A stretch of 64,000 bases of DNA from an uncultured Lachnospiraceae bacterium (GTDB taxonomy: Bacteria; Bacillota; Clostridia; Lachnospirales; Lachnospiraceae). The notes beneath the pieces were generated by a model. The model was not told where the DNA came from. It worked only from the letters and a program-made list of their open reading frames with translations, and made no database searches. Position 1 is the first letter of the stretch. Each line of letters opens with the position of its first letter. Position numbers and translations under genes: made by a program. Location: NCBI GenBank assembly GCA_948794795.1, contig CAQGLR010000019.1, positions 1 to 64,000 of the forward strand. The letters run 5' to 3'. Positions 16,632 through 26,915 of the stretch are shown here, piece by piece.

Positions 16632-17596
16632 AATTCCAGAATCCTTTTATAATATTCTATCCTTGCACTGGTACCAGCATTATATATTTCATGCTTTGCA
16701 TCTTTAATAACTATAATCTCTGCATCTGGAACATTCCTTGCAAACACTTCTTGCCCTTCTGGTTTAACCAGTGTATCAAGCCCTGCCTGGAATATAAGTA
16801 CAGGTACAGAGGCTTTTTTTGCGTTCCTGTGCAGTTTTCTTACTGCTGCAATCCCTGCACTGCTCCACGCATATGTTACGCCCGATGTCCTGTATTTACT
16901 ATCTGCAATCCGCTTTTGCAGGATATACCTGTATCTTGCTTCTGATACACATGTATTGTTAGCTTCAAAATTATATGTCATATCAAAAGGTTTTTGTCCA
17001 TAAGCATACATCTTGCCAAGAAAAAAGAACTTTGCCGTATAGGAAACAACCCTTGCCAGCTGCCATGGAAATCTTCCAAAATTTATTTCAAACATTGGTG
17101 ATGATAAAACTGCACATTTAAAAAGACGTGGATATTCTTCAAGCAGAAGTGCCCCTATAGTTCCTCCCATAGAATGTGCAAAAAGAAAAATACTGCCCGT
17201 CAGGCTCTCTTTTACAGCTATTTCCTGGATAAAATATTTTGCATCTTCTACATAGTCCATAAAAGACCTTGTATAAACTTTAGATAAGTCACTTACTGCC
17301 CTGTCCGAATAACCATGTCCTCTGTAATCCATAATAAATACGGAATATCCTTCACTAAAAAGCTTATAAATAACCTCTTCATATTTTGAAGTAAATTCAC
17401 AAAGCCCATGTGAAATAAAAATTGATGCCTTTTCACATGGGTTAATATAAAATTCATAGTAAATATTAAATTTGCCACAGCTTTTGAAGTAACCTTTTTT
17501 ACGTACTATATCCAGGACAGAAGAAACATCCATAGCCATTTTAATAAAATACTCCTGCCCTTCTAGTAATATAATATCATTATCCATTAAAAACAT
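16613..17596 (-). CDS. Alpha/beta hydrolase, monoacylglycerol lipase/lysophospholipase-like
   Basis: 327 residues with the oxyanion segment SHGLCEFTSKYEEV, YRGHGYSD, the nucleophile elbow FAHSMGG (Ser142), an Asp in QAGLDTLVKP and a His in DAKHEIYN, all in the order and spacing of the Hydrolase_4 family. It has no signal peptide, so it is cytoplasmic. It would cleave an acyl ester such as a monoglyceride or lysophospholipid. AAAGAAAGG precedes the ATG. Confidence 0.85.
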   Translation of the reverse strand: MFLMDNDIILLEGQEYFIKMAMDVSSVLDIVRKKGYFKSCGKFNIYYEFYINPCEKASIFISHGLCEFTSKYEEVIYKLFSEGYSVFIMDYRGHGYSDRAVSDLSKVYTRSFMDYVEDAKYFIQEIAVKESLTGSIFLFAHSMGGTIGALLLEEYPRLFKCAVLSSPMFEINFGRFPWQLARVVSYTAKFFFLGKMYAYGQKPFDMTYNFEANNTCVSEARYRYILQKRIADSKYRTSGVTYAWSSAGIAAVRKLHRNAKKASVPVLIFQAGLDTLVKPEGQEVFARNVPDAEIIVIKDAKHEIYNAGTSARIEYYKRILEFYNKWL

Positions 17597-17632
17597 AAAA
17601 CCTTTCTTTACGTTTTAAATTTACCAGACAGC

Positions 17633-19615
17633 CTATTCTGCTGTGGATTCTAAAAATTCAAGGAAATCTTCTTCTTTAAGTGGTTTTGAGAAGTAATATC
17701 CCTGCAGGTAGTCAACCCCTTTTTCAGAAAGTGCATCAACCATCTCCTTTGTTTCAACTCCTTCTGCAACTATCTTAAGTTTAAGGTCATTAATAAGCTC
17801 AATTATCTTTGTAAGTACAGCAAATGATTTATTAATTGAATCATTCCTGTTTTCTTCTGTTTCTGTTTTCATAAGTATTTTTTTACGCTGTTCAGGATAA
17901 CAGCACCATATAAGGCTTTTATCCAGCTTTATAAGCTCATACTGGATATCAACCATCTGTGCAAGGTTGGAGTATCCAGTCCCAAAGTCATCCATTGAAA
18001 ATGACGCGCCCATATTCCTGAGTTCTTCAACATTCCTGCTAAGCATATTTCCAGATGAAGTAGCTGCTGTTTCTGTAATCTCAAGGTTAAGGAAATTATA
18101 TGGAAGCCCATATTTATATACTGTATCCCTAATCTGTCTTGTAAGCCCCTGGTCAATACACTGCACAGCTGAAAGATTTATCTCAATATATTCAATACCC
18201 CTCCCTATAAGGTTAGCCCTTTGTGAAAATTCACATACTTTTGAAAGTGCAATTTCACCAATTTTCATTATAAGGCCTTCCTTTTCTGCTATAGGTATAA
18301 ATTCTTCTGGTGATATAAAGCCTATCGTCTTGTCATCTTTAAGCCTTATAAGTGCTTCTGCAGAGTGGAAATCACCTTTTTTTACAGAATAAATAGGCTG
18401 GTAAACCATATAAAAGCCATCATTATTAACAGCATTGTCAAGTATACGCAATATATCTGAATAACGCTCTTTCTCTTTGTACATTCTTTTATCATACATA
18501 TAGAAACAGTTCTGGCGTTCATGGAAGCGCAGCATAAAATTAAATATATCTTCAATTTCTATTATACTTTCCGCTTCATCAGGACAGTGCAGTATATCTA
18601 CAGTACCAGTCACATGCAGTATACTTGCATTATAATTGTAGTCATAATCCATCCTGTTTATAAGTTTTTTAATTTTGTCTACATCATAATTGTTTTTTTC
18701 TATTATAATACCAAGGACTTCTTCTTCAACTGAATATACATTTTCATGTAACGTATCCTCTATAATATTGGCAATATCCTTAAGTATCTTCTGGCAGACA
18801 TCATGCCCATACTGTCCATGCAGTATATAAAATTCATGGAAACTTATCTGTGCAACATAAAAACCTGTATTCTTTTTAAAATATGAATTAAGCATTTTTC
18901 TGTATGCCATACTGTTGAAACAGCCAGTTTCATAATTAATATAAAGCTTAGAATCATCAAAATTAAAATAATTCATAAGTTCTAATATAATAAGCCCTGT
19001 GCTTGAGAGCAGTATTGAAGGGTTTAGGACCTGTACTATACAGAAACCTGCACATATTACAAGCCCTGCTATTACATTACCTGTATTCTTTTTTCTAAGA
19101 TGCTTATAATTTATAACAAGGCATATAATTGATAAAACAAGGTATATCCCCATTACCACAAATGTTACATTTACAGAAGTCCCGCAAAGATATGCGCCGC
19201 TTCCGCCAGCGTGGAATTCCAGTGGTGCAAATAACCCTGCTGCCGCTGCTGTTATAAATGGTATTGATATAAGTATATTAATCCTTGTATGTGACTTATT
19301 ATACTGTCCACACAACGATGTTATATGCAAGTGTATATAATACACTGACATACACATTGTAAGCAGGAACAGTCTGTGTACCGGGTTCCATATTATCTTT
19401 CCAGTTGTGTCAAAATGCAGTAAACCGTATGTAGACATAATGTCACACATCATATTTGCAGAAATTGCTACAAGTGTCTGGTTAAAAAAATTCCCCTTCT
19501 CAAATGGAAGCCTCTTATTCTTAAGGTATAAAAACCATATTATACCTAAAAGCAGGGCATTTATTACCCTTATCTGAAAATACAAAACATAAACTGTATT
19601 TAATGGCTCTCCCAT
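17633..19615 (-). CDS. Membrane EAL-domain cyclic-di-GMP phosphodiesterase with degenerate GGDEF
   Basis: About 660 residues. The N-terminal 230 hold seven or so hydrophobic helices of a membrane sensor. A GGDEF-like domain follows, but the signature reads VEEEV, so it cannot make c-di-GMP. The C-terminal EAL domain (about 395-655) keeps YQPIY, the EAL motif as AEALIRL, EINLSA, LEITE, DDFGTGYS and AEGVE, hence probably active. The protein would lower c-di-GMP in response to an unknown signal, relevant to motility and surface polysaccharide. The start at 19615 is favoured by GGGAAGG before it; a longer frame adds 17 residues. Confidence 0.85.
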   Translation of the reverse strand: MGEPLNTVYVLYFQIRVINALLLGIIWFLYLKNKRLPFEKGNFFNQTLVAISANMMCDIMSTYGLLHFDTTGKIIWNPVHRLFLLTMCMSVYYIHLHITSLCGQYNKSHTRINILISIPFITAAAAGLFAPLEFHAGGSGAYLCGTSVNVTFVVMGIYLVLSIICLVINYKHLRKKNTGNVIAGLVICAGFCIVQVLNPSILLSSTGLIILELMNYFNFDDSKLYINYETGCFNSMAYRKMLNSYFKKNTGFYVAQISFHEFYILHGQYGHDVCQKILKDIANIIEDTLHENVYSVEEEVLGIIIEKNNYDVDKIKKLINRMDYDYNYNASILHVTGTVDILHCPDEAESIIEIEDIFNFMLRFHERQNCFYMYDKRMYKEKERYSDILRILDNAVNNDGFYMVYQPIYSVKKGDFHSAEALIRLKDDKTIGFISPEEFIPIAEKEGLIMKIGEIALSKVCEFSQRANLIGRGIEYIEINLSAVQCIDQGLTRQIRDTVYKYGLPYNFLNLEITETAATSSGNMLSRNVEELRNMGASFSMDDFGTGYSNLAQMVDIQYELIKLDKSLIWCCYPEQRKKILMKTETEENRNDSINKSFAVLTKIIELINDLKLKIVAEGVETKEMVDALSEKGVDYLQGYYFSKPLKEEDFLEFLESTAE

Positions 19616-19678
19616 AAATTTACCTTCCCTTCTTCCTGCGCATTCCCCTGTAAAGCCAGCATACATGGTTTACTAAAA

Positions 19679-21028
19679 TTACTGTCTTGTACAAATCCTG
19701 TACACCAGTTTTTCACATTCCTTAAGGGCCATTATCTTAGGAACGGGGTAATACGGATTTGCCTCCATTATAGCACACTTTGCTATTTTTTTTACATCTT
19801 TTTCCGCTATTCCTTTATTTTTATGAACTTTGCCAGTTAAACAGGTTTTTATACTGTTATCTTTTGCTATTTTTATATTCCCATCTTCCTCTTTGTCACC
19901 AGTTTGTACCATTAAAGACATGTTTTCTTTTTCAATGCTGTTATTAAGTTCTTTATAAAAGTTTTTGTTAATTCCAAACTTATGGTTAAGCCTTTTTATA
20001 TAAATTATATATGCTTTTGCCTTTTTTTCAACAGACATGTTTTTTTCTGTTATACCTGAAATATCTGCAAGCCTGGCAAGTTTAGCATATATACATATGC
20101 CATACCATTCAAGTACATATGGCAATACTACTGCTACTACCATTCCATGTGGCAGGTTATATCTCCCTCCTATTGCATGGCCTATTGCATGTACATATCC
20201 TACAGATGTCCTGACAAATGCACATCCTGAAAGATATGATGCATCAAGCATATTTTTCCTTGGGCTTATGCCGCCTGTCTTATAATATGCAGGTATAATG
20301 TTTTTTATAATAAGATTAACTGCTGCCTGGGCATTTGCTCTTGAACTTTTTGAAGAATATTTATTTAAATATGACTCTGTTGCATGTGTAAGTGCATCCA
20401 TTCCAGTATAAGCAGTAAGATAACCTGGCATCCTTGCTGTCATTACAGGGTCAAGCACAGCATACCTTGGCACTATTTTTGTATCTGCAATAATTTTTTT
20501 AACTCCTGTCCTGTCATCTTTAATAACTGCGCATGCTGTAGCTTCAGCACCAGTCCCAGCAGTAGTAGGTACTGCTATAATTACAGGTACTTTCTTTCTT
20601 ACTTTCTGGTATCCTGCAAGGCGCATTATACTTTTCCCTGGATTAACAATACTTCCTGCTGCTGCCTTTGCACAGTCTATTACAGAACCGCCGCCTATTG
20701 CAATAATTGCATTGCATTTATGCTGCAGGTAAGTTTTTCCCGCCATCTCTACACTTCCAGTACCTGTTTCTGCACTTATCCCAGAAAACACAATACATTC
20801 CAGCCCTTTTTCACGGAACATGGCAATTATCTTCTTAAACAGGCTTGTCTTCACAAGATGCGGCCCTGTAAATACAAGTACCTTTTTAATATTATGCTTT
20901 TTTAAAATCCCAGGTATCCTGCACACTGCCCCGTTTCCTGATATAACATTATGGTTATACCGGACTATATGCATAACATTAAGCAATACACTCTGGTAAA
21001 TACGGTAAAAACAATTTTTAATAATCAT
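19679..21028 (-). CDS. Iron-containing (group III) alcohol dehydrogenase
   Basis: 449 residues with the GGGSVIDCAKAAA nucleotide motif, PTTAGTGAEATACAV, and metal ligands in GMDALTHATESYL and GHAIGGRYNLPHG. The family reduces aldehydes or oxidises alcohols with NAD(P)H in the cytoplasm; substrate is not predictable. There is a lysine-rich insertion near residues 345-415 (INKNFYKELNNSIEKENMS onward) compared with shorter members. AAGGAG stands 10 nt before the ATG, which overlaps the end of the upstream GTPase gene by 11 bp. Confidence 0.87.
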   Translation of the reverse strand: MIIKNCFYRIYQSVLLNVMHIVRYNHNVISGNGAVCRIPGILKKHNIKKVLVFTGPHLVKTSLFKKIIAMFREKGLECIVFSGISAETGTGSVEMAGKTYLQHKCNAIIAIGGGSVIDCAKAAAGSIVNPGKSIMRLAGYQKVRKKVPVIIAVPTTAGTGAEATACAVIKDDRTGVKKIIADTKIVPRYAVLDPVMTARMPGYLTAYTGMDALTHATESYLNKYSSKSSRANAQAAVNLIIKNIIPAYYKTGGISPRKNMLDASYLSGCAFVRTSVGYVHAIGHAIGGRYNLPHGMVVAVVLPYVLEWYGICIYAKLARLADISGITEKNMSVEKKAKAYIIYIKRLNHKFGINKNFYKELNNSIEKENMSLMVQTGDKEEDGNIKIAKDNSIKTCLTGKVHKNKGIAEKDVKKIAKCAIMEANPYYPVPKIMALKECEKLVYRICTRQ

Positions 21029-23636
21029 TTTCTATAATCTCCTTAATACGCTCCGACACCCTTCTGACTTCCTCTTCAAATTCTTTGGCAGACATTCTTA
21101 TTGCACCTTCACCAGCTACTATAATCTGTTCAAGTGCATCCGATGTGGCAACTGTTACATTATGTTTCTTACCAATTTCATGTGTAACCTTTTCTATATA
21201 CATATCAGCAGTTTCTGCCTCTTTGGTATATACAACATGTATATTATTATAATCTGTAATTCCTCCCCTGCTTCCTTTTACCTTATATGCATCAAATACA
21301 AGTATAAGTATACACTGCTTGTACCCCTGGTAGTTACAAAGTATATCAATAAGTTTTCCCCTTGCAGCATCAAGGCTGGTTCTGGCAAGTTCATTTAATT
21401 CTTTCCATGAAAAAATAATATTATACCCATCAACAAGAAGATATTGTTTTACATCTTTATATTTTTTCTTTTTATATCTTGCAAGTTCTTTCTTATATTC
21501 TTCATCTTCTAGCTTATTCCTGGTTTTTTTTTTCTCATAGCCAAGATTTCCTTCTGTTTCACTTTTTAACTTTTTTCTGGAAGCACCAAATGTCCTTTCA
21601 AAAATAGCTTCAAGTTCTTTATCTTCTTCTATAGTACCATTATAAGTAATGGCAGACGCCTTTCCCTGCCTGGCAGCATTATAAGCAGATATTTCTATTT
21701 CACTTTTTCCCGTGTCTGTATCCATTCCTTCAAGGTGCATATAATTCTTTACTTCGTACCACGGAACATAAAATCCTGAACCATGTGCACAAAATACTGA
21801 ACCTGTAGGATTTTCCATATCCTCATCAGGATTGTATCCTGTATTTTCTATTACTTCTTGTGTGTTATGGCATGGCATATACCCTCCTGGGCTGCATATA
21901 AGCCTTCCAAGCCCTCCAGTATATGCTGCTACTTCCTGCGTATAGCCTGACATCAGTGATACTGGTGCCTTTCCCGAAAGAACCTGCAGGCTGCCATCTG
22001 CCACTGGTCCTTCAAATGTCCCCTCCATCCTCTGTATATCGTTAATTGCCCTTCCTACTGAGCCAGGGGTCACTTCCAGCCGGAAGTTATAATATGGCTC
22101 AAGCAATACATTTTCTGCCTGCATAAGCCCCTGTCTTATAGCACGGTATGTTGCCTGCCTGAAGTCACCACCTTCTGTATGTTTAAGATGTGCCTTTCCT
22201 GCAACAAGAGTAATTTTTATATCTGTAACTGCAGAACCTGTAAGCACTCCTGGATGTTCTCTTTCATCAATATGTGAAAGTATAAGGTTCTGCCAGTTCC
22301 TGTCAAGGTCATCTTCTTTACATAATGATGCTGTTACAATACCACTTCCTCTTTCACCAGGTTCAAGCATCAGGTGTACTTCTGCATAATGCCTTAATGG
22401 TTCAAAATGTCCTACACCTTCTGTTATATTTGCAATAGTTTCTTTATATACTATATTTCCATGTCCAAACTCTGTTTTTATATTAAAACGTTCCCAGATA
22501 AGCCTTTTTATAACTTCTGACTGCACTTCACCCATAAGCTGCAGGTTAATTTCCTGAAGTTTTTCATTCCATGCTATATGAAGCTGTGGTTCTTCTTCTT
22601 CCATTATTTTCAGGCTTTCCATCAGATGATGTACAGGAGTTCCATCTGATGGCATTATTTTATATGACATTACAGGTTCAAGTAATGGTATAGTTAATGA
22701 ACTATCTGCACCAAGACATTCTCCAGGGCTTACACTTTTAAGCCCTGTAACAGCACACACCATGCCTGCTTCTGCAATATCTGCTGTTTTATACTTTTCA
22801 CCTGAATAAATCCTTATTTGTTCTGCCTTTTCCTGTGTTCCTGGAACTTGTTCTTTAACTTTCAGGCTTCCACCTGTAATCTTCATGTATACCAGCCGCA
22901 TGCCCTGGCTGTCCCTGGCAACTTTATATACCTTTGCACCAAAACTGCTGCCATATTCTATATCAGAAGAATAAACTGCAATACCTTCCATAAACTCTTC
23001 TACACCATCCATTTTCAATGCAGAACCAAAAAAACAAGGAAAAACTTTCCTGGATTTTATAAGCATTTTAATATCTTCCCTGCCAACCATGTCATTTTCC
23101 ATATAGAAATCCAGCACTTGTTCATCTGACATAGCTATTTCTTCATAAAACCCATCTGTTTCACCATCTGAAAAGCCAATGCACTCACTTCCAAGCTTAT
23201 CCTTAATCCCTGCAAGTACAGAAGCCTTGTCACTGGCAGCAATATCCATTTTATTGACAAATATAAATACTGGTATATTATACCTTTTTAAAAGCCTCCA
23301 CAATGTTAATGTATGGGGCTGTACACCATCTGTACCACTGACAACCAGCACAGCATAATCAAGTACATTAAGCGTACGCTCCATTTCTGCTGAAAAATCT
23401 ACATGTCCAGGAGTATCAAGCAGTGATATTTCAATATCTTTCCAGTTAATAACGGCTTGTTTTGAAAATATTGTTATCCCTCTTTCACGTTCAATCCCGT
23501 GGTTGTCAAGAAAAGCGTCTTTGTGGTCTACACGCCCAAGCTTCCTTATATTTCCTGCAAGAAACAACATTCCTTCTGACAATGTAGTCTTCCCTGCATC
23601 TACATGTGCAAGTATACCTATAACAAGCCTTCTCAC
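21018..23636 (-). CDS. EF-G/TetM-like translational GTPase fused to a C-terminal YacP-type NYN domain
   Basis: 872 residues. The N-terminus has complete GTPase motifs: AHVDAGKTTLSE (G1), DTPGHVDF (G3), NKMD (G4), followed by EF-G domains II-V as in ribosomal protection proteins. A charged, Lys/Glu-rich linker (about 680-725) leads to YLLVDGYNIIFSWKEL, VFDAYKVKGSRG and VATSDALEQ, a YacP-like NYN domain of PIN fold that resembles a ribonuclease. It would act at the ribosome; resistance to tetracycline should not be assumed, since this belongs to a chromosomal side branch. The fusion suggests RNA cleavage linked to a ribosome-bound GTPase. Confidence 0.87.
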   Translation of the reverse strand: MRRLVIGILAHVDAGKTTLSEGMLFLAGNIRKLGRVDHKDAFLDNHGIERERGITIFSKQAVINWKDIEISLLDTPGHVDFSAEMERTLNVLDYAVLVVSGTDGVQPHTLTLWRLLKRYNIPVFIFVNKMDIAASDKASVLAGIKDKLGSECIGFSDGETDGFYEEIAMSDEQVLDFYMENDMVGREDIKMLIKSRKVFPCFFGSALKMDGVEEFMEGIAVYSSDIEYGSSFGAKVYKVARDSQGMRLVYMKITGGSLKVKEQVPGTQEKAEQIRIYSGEKYKTADIAEAGMVCAVTGLKSVSPGECLGADSSLTIPLLEPVMSYKIMPSDGTPVHHLMESLKIMEEEEPQLHIAWNEKLQEINLQLMGEVQSEVIKRLIWERFNIKTEFGHGNIVYKETIANITEGVGHFEPLRHYAEVHLMLEPGERGSGIVTASLCKEDDLDRNWQNLILSHIDEREHPGVLTGSAVTDIKITLVAGKAHLKHTEGGDFRQATYRAIRQGLMQAENVLLEPYYNFRLEVTPGSVGRAINDIQRMEGTFEGPVADGSLQVLSGKAPVSLMSGYTQEVAAYTGGLGRLICSPGGYMPCHNTQEVIENTGYNPDEDMENPTGSVFCAHGSGFYVPWYEVKNYMHLEGMDTDTGKSEIEISAYNAARQGKASAITYNGTIEEDKELEAIFERTFGASRKKLKSETEGNLGYEKKKTRNKLEDEEYKKELARYKKKKYKDVKQYLLVDGYNIIFSWKELNELARTSLDAARGKLIDILCNYQGYKQCILILVFDAYKVKGSRGGITDYNNIHVVYTKEAETADMYIEKVTHEIGKKHNVTVATSDALEQIIVAGEGAIRMSAKEFEEEVRRVSERIKEIIENDY

Positions 23637-23671
23637 CTATTCCACCTCCTGTACATAAATTTATCTTAGCT

Positions 23672-23698
23672 AAAAAAGGAACGCTGGCGCGTTCCTTT
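23672..23698 (-). terminator. Rho-independent terminator after the RNase H gene
   Basis: Stem AAAGGAACGC / GCGTTCCTTT with a 4-nt loop, followed on the minus strand by TTTTTT. It ends transcripts from the histidine kinase and RNase H genes, before the GTPase gene. Confidence 0.82.
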
Positions 23699-23717
23699 CT
23701 GCCATAACATTCTATCA

Positions 23718-24317
23718 TCAGGCAATGCCTAATGCACTTTTCGCAAGCCTGTCTGCCATGTCATTATACTTATCATCTGAATGGCCTTTAACTTTTACAA
23801 ATTTTACATCAACCTGGTCTTTTATGCTGTCATAAAACTTTTTATATGCCAGGGTTCCTTCTTTATTTGTCTTCCACTCACCAAGGCACCATTTAGCAAT
23901 ACCCTCATAATCATGGTAAATTATAATCCTTCTAATCCCTTCATCTATGGCATACTGCATTGCTGCTTCGGCTCCTTTTATTTCCCCTGCAACATTATGC
24001 ATCTGTGCAAGTCCTTTATCACTGATTTTTTTTGAAAAGCATATTTCCCTGCCAGCCCGCAGGATAACCATGCCATAAGAAAATTCCCCCTGGTAAAAAC
24101 TACCATCCACATATGCTTTTACAACATTGTCTGTATCCCATCCTGCTTCTTCTGGTGTCCCATTACCTTTTCCATAGAACTGTATAGCTTCCTCTTCGGT
24201 TTTAAAGCTTTTATATACAGCACATGGAAAACCATCTACCTGGACCTTACACTCATTCCAGGTCCTGTATATGCCATTCTTTCTTCCATTGCGGACAACA
24301 TAATATTTACCAGCCAT
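23718..24317 (-). CDS. Ribonuclease HI with N-terminal viroplasmin-type RNA/DNA-hybrid binding domain
   Basis: 199 residues. Residues 4-48 (YYVVRNGRKNGIYRTWNEC onward, with FKTEEEA) form the small hybrid-binding domain of eukaryote-like RNases HI. The catalytic domain has YVDGSF (Asp71), GEIKGAEAAM (Glu112), IIYHDYEGI (Asp136) and VKGHSDDKYNDMADRLA (Asp189). It removes RNA from RNA-DNA hybrids in the cytoplasm. It lies 14 bp downstream of the hybrid kinase gene and is followed by a strong terminator. Confidence 0.9.
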   Translation of the reverse strand: MAGKYYVVRNGRKNGIYRTWNECKVQVDGFPCAVYKSFKTEEEAIQFYGKGNGTPEEAGWDTDNVVKAYVDGSFYQGEFSYGMVILRAGREICFSKKISDKGLAQMHNVAGEIKGAEAAMQYAIDEGIRRIIIYHDYEGIAKWCLGEWKTNKEGTLAYKKFYDSIKDQVDVKFVKVKGHSDDKYNDMADRLAKSALGIA

Positions 24318-24331
24318 GGATTACCTCCCTT

Positions 24332-26779
24332 TTAACTGTTCTTTTTAATACACTGTTCCCCAAGTGTACAGAACAGTTCATTTACATCTATTGGTTTTGA
24401 AAGATGTGCTGTCATTCCTGCAGCAGATGATTTCTGCTTGTCTTCATCATATGCATTGGCAGTCATTGCAATAACTGGTATCCTGCGGGCATCATCCCTG
24501 TCCAGTTTACGTATAGCCTCTGTTGTTTCAATTCCATCCATATATGGCATACATATATCCATAAGTACAGCATCAAAATACCATACAGCTGATGATTTAA
24601 ATATTTCAAAGCCTTCCTTGCCGTTTTCTGCACATGTAACATTTATATCTGAACTTTCTAATATAAGTTTTACAAGTTCTGTATTTACAGGATGGTCTTC
24701 ACAAAGCAATACATTCTTTCCTGCAAGCAGTTTTTTAATATATTCAATGCTGCTGGAATCTTCCTTTGCAGTACTGTCTGACTTCCTTACTGGAAGGTAT
24801 ACTGTAAACTTTGTGCCAACATTTTCTTCACTTTCAAGTTTAATAAAACCACCCATCATATCTACAAGGTTTTTAACAATAGATAAGCCAAGGCCTGTAC
24901 CAGCTGTCCTTGTAATTTCCCTTGTTTCTTCTTGTGAATATGGTTCAAATGCCTTGTCTGCAAATTTTTTACCCATGCCTGTGCCATTATCCTGCACTAT
25001 AAATTTACAGTTACATCCTTTTATATTTTTTGCCATACATTCCAGTGTAAATTCAACTCTTCCGCCTTTAGGTGTAAATTTTATTGCATTGGAAAGCAGG
25101 TTTAAAAATATTTGTTTAATCCTTAGACTATCTACGTATACCTGGCCTCTGTAACTCCATTTTGATGCATCTATAATAAGGTCTATATTTTTCCTGTCGG
25201 CTTCTGACTGTATTGAGTTAATAACACTTTCAAACATTTCATCCCATTCTGTATCTTCATAACTAAGTGTCATTTTATGGCTTTCAATTTTACTTAAGTC
25301 AAGTGTGGCATTAATAAGCTGTACAAGAAATTCGCCTGAAGTTTTTATCTTGCCAAGGTATTCATCTTTCTGTTTAATTGAATTGCTTTCTATTGCAAGA
25401 TTTGTAAAGCCTATTACAGCATTAAGAGGAGTCCTCATATCATGGCTCATATTAGAGAGAAATTCTGTTTTTGCCTTATTTGCTTTCCTTGCATCCTCGA
25501 GTGCATCAAAAAGCATTTTTTCCTTTTTCTGTTCCTCATATACTGCATCAGTAACATCTTTTTTTGCTATTGTAACAAGATTGTGTTTCTGGTCAAGCCA
25601 TCTTATGCTGACTTTATAGCGCTTTTCTATGCCATTAACTGTCCTGTCATAGTAAAATATATACTCCGATGCGTTTGAAAGTTTTTCTTTTATAAGCTTA
25701 GAATCCAGGTTCTCAAGAAACCTGTTCCTTTTATTCTCTGAAACTCCAGGTATATTATAAAAGACTTTCCGCATTGTATTGCTGTAATCTCCATTTCTCC
25801 CATATTTACCATTGTCAACATACATTTCAGGTTCTGCTGTAAAACAGCAGAAATACCTGTTTTTAACTATATCTACACAAAGTATTGACAAAAATTCTGT
25901 CTTTACAACATTATTAAATGCTTCCCTTGTAAGAACCTCTTTAGTTATGTCTTCTTCTATAGCAAATACTATTATATCATTTGTATACGGGTTCTTTTTC
26001 ATAGTTATATTAAACCGTATAAAAAGAGTCCCTGTATTTTTATTAATAACAAATGGAAGCTCAAGAGTTAAAGTTCTCTTTCCTGAATTAAATATCCGGG
26101 CAAGCTCCCTGCTGTCAAAAATATTATAAAAACCTTCTTCTACGCCACTGTCTTTAAAAAGAAATTCTGCTATGTCATAGCACTCATCCAGGGACATGCC
26201 TGCATCAATAAGCCCTGACATAGTTTCACCTTTCATACATTCAACACGGTTCTTGGTTATATTATACCGGATTATACATATATAGTTGTCATAAAAATTA
26301 CTAAGCCTCATTACTTCCTCGTCATAAAGCCTGTTCAGCCTTGCCACTGCTTCCTGTTCAAGTTTCCTGCTTATTGCAAGCTCTTCTTCAAGTTCTTTCT
26401 GCCTGTTTATGTCAACTATGCTGCAGCAGGCATATACCTGCCCGTCTGCCTGTCTTACTGGCATACAGCTTGTATAAAGCCATACATATTTTCCAGTACG
26501 GAAGTTAATATGCCTGAAAACACATTCTGAACTTTCCTCATTGTCAAATGCCATAGTAAATATATGCAGCACTTTGCCTATATCATCCAGATGCAGTACA
26601 TCAAAAATATCAATTTTCCTTAATTCTTCAATTTCCTTGCCTTCATGCCCAACCATCTTTAAAGCAGATGGAGTTGCCGTTACAAGGATAACTTTATCAT
26701 CTTTCCTCTGGTAAACAACACTTCCACATGCAATATTTATAGTTTCACCAGATAAATCTCTATTATTTTCTAATTCCAT
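24332..26779 (-). CDS. Hybrid sensor histidine kinase/response regulator with PAS domain
   Basis: 815 residues with no membrane helix, so cytoplasmic. A PAS domain occupies about 20-140 (HLDDIGKVLHIF, FRTGKYVWLYTS), two further sensory segments follow to about 420, a HisKA domain has NMSHDMRTPLNAVIGF with the phospho-His near 444, and the HATPase domain has NAIKFTPKGG and GTGLGLSIV. A receiver domain closes the protein: LLCEDHPVN, phospho-Asp near 741 in VLMDICMPYMDG, and a Lys in HLSKPID. No partner output gene is adjacent. The signal is unknown. Confidence 0.88.
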   Translation of the reverse strand: MELENNRDLSGETINIACGSVVYQRKDDKVILVTATPSALKMVGHEGKEIEELRKIDIFDVLHLDDIGKVLHIFTMAFDNEESSECVFRHINFRTGKYVWLYTSCMPVRQADGQVYACCSIVDINRQKELEEELAISRKLEQEAVARLNRLYDEEVMRLSNFYDNYICIIRYNITKNRVECMKGETMSGLIDAGMSLDECYDIAEFLFKDSGVEEGFYNIFDSRELARIFNSGKRTLTLELPFVINKNTGTLFIRFNITMKKNPYTNDIIVFAIEEDITKEVLTREAFNNVVKTEFLSILCVDIVKNRYFCCFTAEPEMYVDNGKYGRNGDYSNTMRKVFYNIPGVSENKRNRFLENLDSKLIKEKLSNASEYIFYYDRTVNGIEKRYKVSIRWLDQKHNLVTIAKKDVTDAVYEEQKKEKMLFDALEDARKANKAKTEFLSNMSHDMRTPLNAVIGFTNLAIESNSIKQKDEYLGKIKTSGEFLVQLINATLDLSKIESHKMTLSYEDTEWDEMFESVINSIQSEADRKNIDLIIDASKWSYRGQVYVDSLRIKQIFLNLLSNAIKFTPKGGRVEFTLECMAKNIKGCNCKFIVQDNGTGMGKKFADKAFEPYSQEETREITRTAGTGLGLSIVKNLVDMMGGFIKLESEENVGTKFTVYLPVRKSDSTAKEDSSSIEYIKKLLAGKNVLLCEDHPVNTELVKLILESSDINVTCAENGKEGFEIFKSSAVWYFDAVLMDICMPYMDGIETTEAIRKLDRDDARRIPVIAMTANAYDEDKQKSSAAGMTAHLSKPIDVNELFCTLGEQCIKKNS

Positions 26780-26915
26780 AATTACTTTATCCCCACCTGT
26801 CCTAAAAAACGCTTATCCTTTATCACTGCAAAAACCAATGCCCTGCAAGCTGTTGTAAAAGACAAACTCCATATGCCGTAACTGCAGCGCATTTAGAAGC
26901 TCATGTATGGGAAAA

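Noticed and set aside
21018..23636. Tetracycline resistance gene
   Set aside because: Similar in fold to TetM, but longer, fused to an NYN domain and with chromosomal neighbours; resistance cannot be claimed.
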